Of a DNA stretch of 7,443 nt, positions 1-3,389 are shown in pieces. The stretch is taken from contig DATC01000115.1 of the NCBI GenBank assembly GCA_002504495.1, positions 1-7,443 of the forward strand, given 5' to 3'. Position 1 is the first letter of the stretch. The number at the start of each line of letters is the position of its first letter. This stretch comes from Methanomassiliicoccaceae archaeon UBA537 (GTDB taxonomy: Archaea > Thermoplasmatota > Thermoplasmata > Methanomassiliicoccales > Methanomethylophilaceae). The notes beneath the pieces are model-generated. The model saw only the letters and a list, made by a program, of their open reading frames with translations, had not been told where the DNA came from and did not search any database. The position numbers and the translations under genes are program-made.

Positions 1-1003
1 GGTTGTCGCCCAGGATCGTGAACCTGTCCTGTCTGATCTCGGTGGCATGGGACATGGCGTGGATCAGCTCCTCCGATGTTATCCCGAGCTGTCTGGCGGT
101 GGTCGGTGCGCGGATCTCCTTCAGCGCGTCGCGGATGCGCTCCCAGTCTCCTCCGTGGAGGTACATGGTCAGGATGGATCCGACTCCGCACTGCTCCCCG
201 TGGAGCGCGCGTCCCGGACAGGTGAGATCGAGCATATGGGAGATCATGTGCTCGGCCCCGCTGGTGGGCCTCGACGATCCGGCGATGCACATGGAGAGTC
301 CCGACATGATGATGGGCTTGATGGCGATCCAGACGCTCTCCTCCATCCCGGGTCCTATGTCGGAGGCGTGCTCGACTATATCGTCGGCTGCATGGTTCGC
401 CAGGAATACGGCGGATTTGCTGATGCTCTCCCCTTTGAGCCTGCGAGCGAAATCCCAGTCCTTCACAGCCGTCAGATTGGAGATCACGTCGGCGCATCCC
501 GCCGCCAGGAGCCTGTATGGGGCCTTGGATATGATCTCGGTGTCGGCGATCACCGCCGTCGGCGATGCGGAAGATACGGATCTAGATCCGGTATCGGATT
601 TCAGGGATGCGCGATTGGATGCGATCCCGTCGTGGGCAGCGGACGTGGGGATGGACAGGAACGGTATGTGCAGCTCGTTGGACACGACCTTGCCCAGATC
701 GATCTTGCTTCCGCCTCCGACGGCCAGTATGAAGGAGGACCCGAACTCGCGAGCCTGCTCCGAGGCGAGCCTGGCGTTCTCGGCCGAGGCCTCGCCGACG
801 CGGCAGATGTCTATGTCGTGCCCGTCCAGCAGGTCTCTGACCCTGTTGCCGGCGATCTCCGCCGTCTTTCCTCCGGTTATTATGGTGGCGGGCCCATGGA
901 GATGCAGGTCGTCGCATATCTCGCGTATGCTGTCGAGCACTCCGTGGCCGGCCACGATGTTGCGCGGAACCTCCACCGTTCTGATCTTCGTGAACCCGTT
1001 CAT
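1..1003 (-). CDS. egsA: NAD(P)-dependent glycerol-1-phosphate dehydrogenase, 3' end cut by window edge
   Basis: This cytosolic enzyme reduces dihydroxyacetone phosphate to sn-glycerol-1-phosphate, the first committed step of archaeal ether-lipid synthesis. The frame gives 334 residues with no stop before base 1; family members are about 335-350 residues, so only a short C-terminal tail should be missing. Visible landmarks are the nucleotide-binding VGGGSKID at residues 95-102 and the family signature IPTSAAHDGIAS at 118-129. Probable zinc ligands are Asp172 (AAGCADVISN), His252 (SGAEHMISH) and His268 (RALHGEQCG), matching the Asp-His-His set of the family. The ATG at 1003 is preceded by GAGG eight bases upstream; a nearby ATG at 1009 is out of frame and stops at once. 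The gene is divergent from the flavoprotein gene, with a 59-base gap. The protein class is clear; only the C-terminus is unseen. Confidence 0.95.
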   Translation of the reverse strand, partial: MNGFTKIRTVEVPRNIVAGHGVLDSIREICDDLHLHGPATIITGGKTAEIAGNRVRDLLDGHDIDICRVGEASAENARLASEQAREFGSSFILAVGGGSKIDLGKVVSNELHIPFLSIPTSAAHDGIASNRASLKSDTGSRSVSSASPTAVIADTEIISKAPYRLLAAGCADVISNLTAVKDWDFARRLKGESISKSAVFLANHAADDIVEHASDIGPGMEESVWIAIKPIIMSGLSMCIAGSSRPTSGAEHMISHMLDLTCPGRALHGEQCGVGSILTMYLHGGDWERIRDALKEIRAPTTARQLGITSEELIHAMSHATEIRQDRFTILGDN

Positions 1004-1025
1004 ATCCCCATCCTCGCCTCCCCAT

Positions 1026-1051
1026 GGATATTGAATTATTAATCGGATATG
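1026..1051. promoter_or_regulatory. Shared AT-rich promoter element between divergent genes
   Basis: AATTATTAAT at 1034-1043 is the only AT-rich block in the 59-base gap. Its centre lies about 25 bases before the + strand ATG at 1063 and about 35 before the minus-strand ATG at 1003. An archaeal TATA box sits about 26 bases before the transcription start, so the flavoprotein mRNA would be nearly leaderless, while egsA would have a short leader carrying its GAGG. GGATAT occurs at 1026-1031 and 1045-1050. CATATCC at 1001-1007 is the inverted copy of GGATATG at 1045-1051, a possible operator. Position and base composition are the only evidence. Confidence 0.5.
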
Positions 1052-1062
1052 ATGCGGGTCCC

Positions 1063-1593
1063 ATGCCGAAGGCTCTGGTACTGTGCGGAAGCGCGCGTTC
1101 GGGGGGATCCACCGACGCCATGTGCCAAGGTGCTGCAGACGCGCTCGTCTCGGCAGGATACGACGTGGAGATGGTCCGCGTGCCCGTCCGCATATCCCAT
1201 TGCCTCGACTGCGGCCTGTGCATGGACGGGAGATGCGTCATAGAGGACGGCATGGGGCACATCTATTCAGCATTCCAGGATGCAGACCTTCTGGTTCTGG
1301 CAACGCCCATCCACTTCAGCGGACCCTCCTCGCTCGTGAAGACCGCCATAGACAGGTTCCAGCCGTGGTGGTGGGAGAAGAGCTCGCCCCACCCGGACGC
1401 CGTGCTCGGGCTCATGTGCGGAGGAAGCGATTCTCCGGAGTACGGACCCACATGCAAGATCTTCAAGGCGTTCGCCGCGATGCTCGGCATGAGATGGCTG
1501 GGCCATCTCGAGGTCTCCGGTACGGACAGGACGGGGGCCGAGGGGGTACGCGAGGCATCGTGCGCCTTCGTCAGCGACCTTCTCGCACCCTGA
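1063..1593 (+). CDS. Flavodoxin-fold NAD(P)H:FMN reductase-like iron-sulfur flavoprotein
   Basis: This is a 176-residue cytosolic protein of the NADPH-dependent FMN reductase / iron-sulfur flavoprotein (Isf) family. The N-terminus has a beta strand followed by an FMN-phosphate loop, GSARSGGSTD (residues 9-18). A compact cysteine cluster follows, C47-x2-C50-x2-C53-x4-C58, in the place where Isf proteins bind a 4Fe-4S cluster. Next come ADLLVLATPIHF (74-85) and LVKTAIDRF (91-99), typical of the fold around the flavin ring. Isf proteins pass electrons between ferredoxin or NAD(P)H and acceptors including O2 and H2O2; the physiological partner here is unknown. An in-frame ATG at 1024 would add 13 residues, but it lies upstream of the AT-rich box and lacks family similarity, so 1063 is preferred. 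The last 23 bases overlap the convergent gene. Cluster ligation is inferred from cysteine spacing, which has four residues before the last Cys rather than the five of the Methanosarcina protein. Confidence 0.8.
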   Translation: MPKALVLCGSARSGGSTDAMCQGAADALVSAGYDVEMVRVPVRISHCLDCGLCMDGRCVIEDGMGHIYSAFQDADLLVLATPIHFSGPSSLVKTAIDRFQPWWWEKSSPHPDAVLGLMCGGSDSPEYGPTCKIFKAFAAMLGMRWLGHLEVSGTDRTGAEGVREASCAFVSDLLAP

Positions 1594-2218
1594 ACGGCAC
1601 GATCGTCTTCTCGAATCCTTCCACTTCTCCGGGGCCCGGGACGAACGGGATGGTCGTCGGATGGGAGTCCCTGACATCATCCCAGTCGTCCATCTGCAGG
1701 GAGCCGTCGCGGTCGATCAGGCAGAGCCTGTAGAATCCGAGGTCATCCATGCGGGCCAACTCCCTCATGATCTTATCCATGCCGCCTAGCCTTCCGGCAT
1801 CCAGAACGGGGACGAAGCCGTCCGAGACGTATGCTATGTCCGCTAGGGCGTCGTCGTCCGATATAGTCTCCAACGGTCCGAACACCGTGTCCGCGGTGGT
1901 GTTGAATGCGTCCATCAGGTCGTCCGTGTCCGCTATGCGGGTCATGAACCACGTATCGAGGCCGCGGAGCCTCATCCTCTTGACGACGCCCTCCTTGAAC
2001 TCGTTCGAGGACAGGCTGTCCCAGTCCACGATCATGGCCGGTCTCCGGGTCTCGCCGCGGGGGATCGATCCGGCGGCATCCCCGAAGGGGACCGATTCCT
2101 TCTCGGGGGAGAGCGTTCCAGCCTTCACATTCAGGGCTCTGAGTTCTCCGTCGTTCGGTGCGCTCACGGTGAAAATCGCTGGAACTTCCATGATGCGGTC
2201 CACTCCGTCGCAGCTCAT
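1571..2218 (-). CDS. Conserved-looking hypothetical protein, 215 residues
   Basis: I do not recognise this protein. It is soluble and acidic, with no signal peptide, membrane segment or cysteine cluster. Alternating predicted strands and helices occupy the middle and C-terminal half: AMIVDWDSL (61-69), DTWFMTRI (88-95), TVFGPLETISDDDALADI (111-128), FVPVLDAGRLGG (135-146) and FYRLCLIDRDG (162-172). This rhythm resembles an alpha/beta, perhaps TIM-barrel-like, fold, but no known active-site motif is present, so this stays a guess. The start at 2218 is chosen because it falls just after the AT-rich promoter element. The same frame stays open to 2641, but that extension lies antisense to desulfoferrodoxin and is a shadow. 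An internal ATG at 2191 is an alternative start. The gene is divergent from desulfoferrodoxin and converges with the flavoprotein gene, overlapping it by 23 bases. Confidence 0.75.
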   Translation of the reverse strand: MSCDGVDRIMEVPAIFTVSAPNDGELRALNVKAGTLSPEKESVPFGDAAGSIPRGETRRPAMIVDWDSLSSNEFKEGVVKRMRLRGLDTWFMTRIADTDDLMDAFNTTADTVFGPLETISDDDALADIAYVSDGFVPVLDAGRLGGMDKIMRELARMDDLGFYRLCLIDRDGSLQMDDWDDVRDSHPTTIPFVPGPGEVEGFEKTIVPFRVREGR

Positions 2219-2254
2219 GAACCTAACGGACGTTTCAGAACAGGCGTTTCGGCG

Positions 2255-2266
2255 AATTATTATAAG
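2255..2266. promoter_or_regulatory. TATA-like box, probably bidirectional
   Basis: AATTATTATAAG is the AT-rich block in the 72-base gap between the divergent hypothetical gene and desulfoferrodoxin. On the + strand, TTATAA is centred about 28 bases before the ATG at 2291 and is preceded by GGCG plus two A's, a plausible BRE. On the minus strand the same block reads CTTATAATAATT and would start transcription about 15 bases before the ATG at 2218. The desulfoferrodoxin transcript would have almost no leader. Confidence 0.6.
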
Positions 2267-2290
2267 AGCGGTCGCGAGGATAGACGATGC

Positions 2291-2662
2291 ATGGCTCAGA
2301 TATTCGTCTGCAAGAAGTGCGGATCGGCCGCGGAACTGTTCTACAAGGGAGGATGCACTCCGTCCTGTTGCGGGGAGCCGATGGCCCTCGTCGAGGCCAA
2401 GACCGAGGATGCATCCAAGGAGAAGCACGTCCCCTACGTCACCAGGAACGGGAGCGAGGTCAAGATCGTCATCGGAAAGGAGGCCCTCCATCCCATGACC
2501 GAGGAGCACTACATCGTGTTCATCGAGATCGTCGCCGATGGGGTCCACATGAGGAGGTACCTCAAGCCCGGAGACGCTCCCGAAGCAGTCTTCATCACCG
2601 ATGCGAAGGACATCGTGGCCTTCGAGTACTGCAACAAGCACGGACTCTGGTCCAACCAGTGA
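2291..2662 (+). CDS. dfx: Desulfoferrodoxin (superoxide reductase, two-iron type)
   Basis: This protein reduces superoxide to hydrogen peroxide in the cytosol of anaerobes without making O2, taking electrons typically from rubredoxin. At 123 residues it has the full length of two-iron superoxide reductases. The N-terminal desulforedoxin domain holds the centre I rubredoxin-like ligands C7, C10, C26 and C27 (VCKKCG and CCGEPM). The catalytic centre II has the EKH triad E44-K45-H46, then H67, H73, C114 and H117 (EYCNKHGLW), the complete His4-Cys iron site with the conserved Glu and Lys. An extra cysteine, C22, is not a known ligand. The start at 2291 gives the family's usual short N-terminus and lies about 28 bases after a TATA-like box. 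A tetraloop hairpin follows the stop. No rubredoxin gene is in view; the Fe-S flavoprotein 700 bases upstream could be a redox partner, but that is only proximity. Confidence 0.97.
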   Translation: MAQIFVCKKCGSAAELFYKGGCTPSCCGEPMALVEAKTEDASKEKHVPYVTRNGSEVKIVIGKEALHPMTEEHYIVFIEIVADGVHMRRYLKPGDAPEAVFITDAKDIVAFEYCNKHGLWSNQ

Positions 2663-2669
2663 TGTCCGA

Positions 2670-2709
2670 AGGGGCCGCGAGGTCCCTGAAACGCCTTTCT
2701 TCCTTCTTT
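2670..2709 (+). terminator. GCGA-tetraloop hairpin plus pyrimidine tract after dfx
   Basis: The stem AGGGGCC (2670-2676) pairs with GGTCCCT (2681-2687), with one G-U pair, and is capped by the loop GCGA, a GNRA tetraloop. Eight bases after the stop it is followed, from 2694 to 2709, by an unbroken 16-base pyrimidine run rich in T (CCTTTCTTCCTTCTTT). Position and structure suggest a transcription terminator or a 3'-end-protecting hairpin. Confidence 0.6.
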
Positions 2710-2711
2710 AA

Positions 2712-2720
2712 CATTTATAG
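2712..2720 (+). promoter_or_regulatory. TATA-like box of the charged-protein gene
   Basis: CATTTATAG lies directly after the dfx pyrimidine tract and 30 bases before the GTG at 2747. A start of transcription near 2742 would be expected, leaving a leader of only a few bases before GTG, or about 14 bases before the alternative TTG at 2756. Confidence 0.55.
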
Positions 2721-2744
2721 CGGTCGTAGCACTACCCGCCTTCA

Positions 2745-2749
2745 AGGTG
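2745..2749 (+). promoter_or_regulatory. Shine-Dalgarno-like AGGTG that overlaps the GTG start
   Basis: AGGTG matches the archaeal anti-Shine-Dalgarno complement (GGAGGTGAT). It contains the first two bases' worth of the GTG codon at 2747 and lies six bases before an in-frame TTG at 2756. If it works as a ribosome-binding site, the real start is TTG 2756 and the protein is three residues shorter. If the mRNA is read leaderless, GTG 2747 is the start. The sequence cannot decide between them. Confidence 0.35.
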
Positions 2750-3190
2750 GATACATTGTCCAAGAGGATCGTGGAGAGCACGGGCGACGATTCGCTCGCC
2801 AAAGCGAGGCATGCGAAGATCTCTAGGGAGAAGGAGGAGGCCGAGGAGAAGGCCAGGAACAAGGCCTCGGACGAGTACTGGGAGATTCGTCGCAAGAACG
2901 AGAAGAGGCTCGAAGAGGTCAAGAAGCTCCCGAAGGAGGAGAGGGCCGAGGCCAAGAAGAAGATCAAGGCCGACGAGAAGAGGAACCGCGCCCAGTACCG
3001 TGAGGCCAAGAAGGAAGCCCGCAGGCAGAGGAAGGCGGATCTCAAGGCCGCCGTAGCATCCGAGGAGAAGGCCGTCGTCCGTGAGGAGAAGGCTCTGAAG
3101 GAGCGCGTCGAGGAGAAGGTCGAGAAGCCCGCCGAGGCTCCTGTCGAGGAGAAGGCCCCCGAGACGCCGGTCGAAGAGAAGAAGGAGTGA
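2747..3190 (+). CDS. Highly charged helical (coiled-coil-like) protein of unknown function
   Basis: I do not recognise this 147-residue protein. Residues 17-125 are dominated by Lys, Glu, Arg and Ala with almost no helix breakers, as expected for a long solvent-exposed helix or coiled coil. The only aromatic residues are in DEYWEIRRK (42-50) and AQY (82-84). From 126 on there is a Pro/Glu/Lys/Ala tail, and VEEK occurs at 121-124, 133-136 and 142-145, so the C-terminus looks like a flexible, repeat-grown tail. There is no signal peptide, membrane segment or cysteine. Such composition is seen in nucleic-acid- or ribosome-associated proteins and in structural helices, but no function can be assigned. 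Its own TATA-like box and following hairpin suggest a single-gene unit. Codon use is regular (AAG, GAG, GCC), and third-position GC is high like its neighbours, supporting real coding. GTG 2747 or TTG 2756 may be the start. Confidence 0.8.
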   Translation: MDTLSKRIVESTGDDSLAKARHAKISREKEEAEEKARNKASDEYWEIRRKNEKRLEEVKKLPKEERAEAKKKIKADEKRNRAQYREAKKEARRQRKADLKAAVASEEKAVVREEKALKERVEEKVEKPAEAPVEEKAPETPVEEKKE

Positions 3191-3204
3191 TCCTTCGGCA
3201 AACA

Positions 3205-3222
3205 GGCCCGGGAAACCGGGCC
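3205..3222 (+). terminator. GAAA-tetraloop hairpin after the charged-protein gene
   Basis: GGCCCGG (3205-3211) pairs perfectly with CCGGGCC (3216-3222) around the loop GAAA, a GNRA tetraloop. It begins 15 bases after the stop. GCAAACA runs straight into the stem (3198-3204), the same bases seen before the hairpin after mgtA. Only a weak T-rich stretch follows (TATTATCTTTC), so it may act as a 3'-end stabiliser or factor-dependent terminator rather than a strong intrinsic one. Confidence 0.55.
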
Positions 3223-3266
3223 GTATTATCTTTCAAGCTAATACATCCAGGATATTTTTTCCGTTC

Positions 3267-3371
3267 ATGGCGCATCCCATCCGCCAGATGCTTCTGAAGG
3301 GCACGATGCGGACTCCTGCGTGCCGTCGCGGTCGTCGACGGGATCGCGCCTCAGGGTCAAACTTAAAATAG
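3267..3371 (+). other. Small Arg-rich open frame, doubtful gene
   Basis: ATG at 3267 opens 34 codons ending at TAG 3369-3371, 18 bases before mgtA. The predicted peptide is very basic: nine of its residues are Arg, most in a cluster at residues 20-28 (RRGRRRDRA region). A T6-containing AT-rich block (GATATTTTTT, 3251-3260) lies just upstream, too close for a normal TATA box. The mgtA TATA-like box falls inside its last codons, which argues against co-transcription with mgtA from the nearest promoter. It may be chance, or a leader peptide if a longer mgtA transcript exists. Confidence 0.15.
3361..3370 (+). promoter_or_regulatory. TATA-like box of mgtA
   Basis: ACTTAAAATA is centred about 24 bases before the GTG at 3390, which predicts a leaderless or nearly leaderless mgtA mRNA. 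It is followed by a run of seven G (3371-3377), twelve bases before the start, an unlikely ribosome site if transcription begins near 3390. Confidence 0.5.
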
Positions 3372-3389
3372 GGGGGGTCATGCACTCGC

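Larger units (their letters stand above)
3223..3389. other. Intergenic region upstream of mgtA
   Basis: This is about 167 bases between the hairpin and the mgtA start. It holds a T6 run at 3255-3260, a CGTCGACG palindrome at 3333-3340, a 34-codon Arg-rich open frame at 3267-3371 and the mgtA TATA-like box at 3361-3370. No tRNA, known riboswitch or repeat is recognisable. The gap is larger than others in the window, so a small RNA or regulatory region is possible. Confidence 0.5.

Noticed and set aside
3..1042. Two long + strand open frames (343 and 331 residues) opposite egsA
   Set aside because: They are antisense shadows of a clearly recognised gene, with no promoter and implausible compositions.
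1678..1716. EF-hand-like LIDRDGSLQMDDW in the hypothetical protein (residues 167-179)
   Set aside because: The first ligand position is Leu rather than Asp and the loop has no flanking helices of the right type, so it is more likely a strand and turn.
2219..2641. N-terminal extension of the minus-strand hypothetical gene to an ATG at 2641
   Set aside because: The extension is entirely antisense to dfx and its promoter. The AT-rich box at 2255-2266 supports a start at 2218.
3042..3275. Minus-strand 77-residue frame between the charged-protein gene and mgtA
   Set aside because: It is Pro/Arg/Ser-rich low-complexity translation, mostly antisense to the Lys/Glu-rich gene tail, with no supporting start signals.
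3191..3389. Magnesium riboswitch or long mgtA leader
   Set aside because: The TATA-like box at 3361-3370 predicts a start of transcription at the mgtA start codon, and no recognisable M-box architecture is visible.
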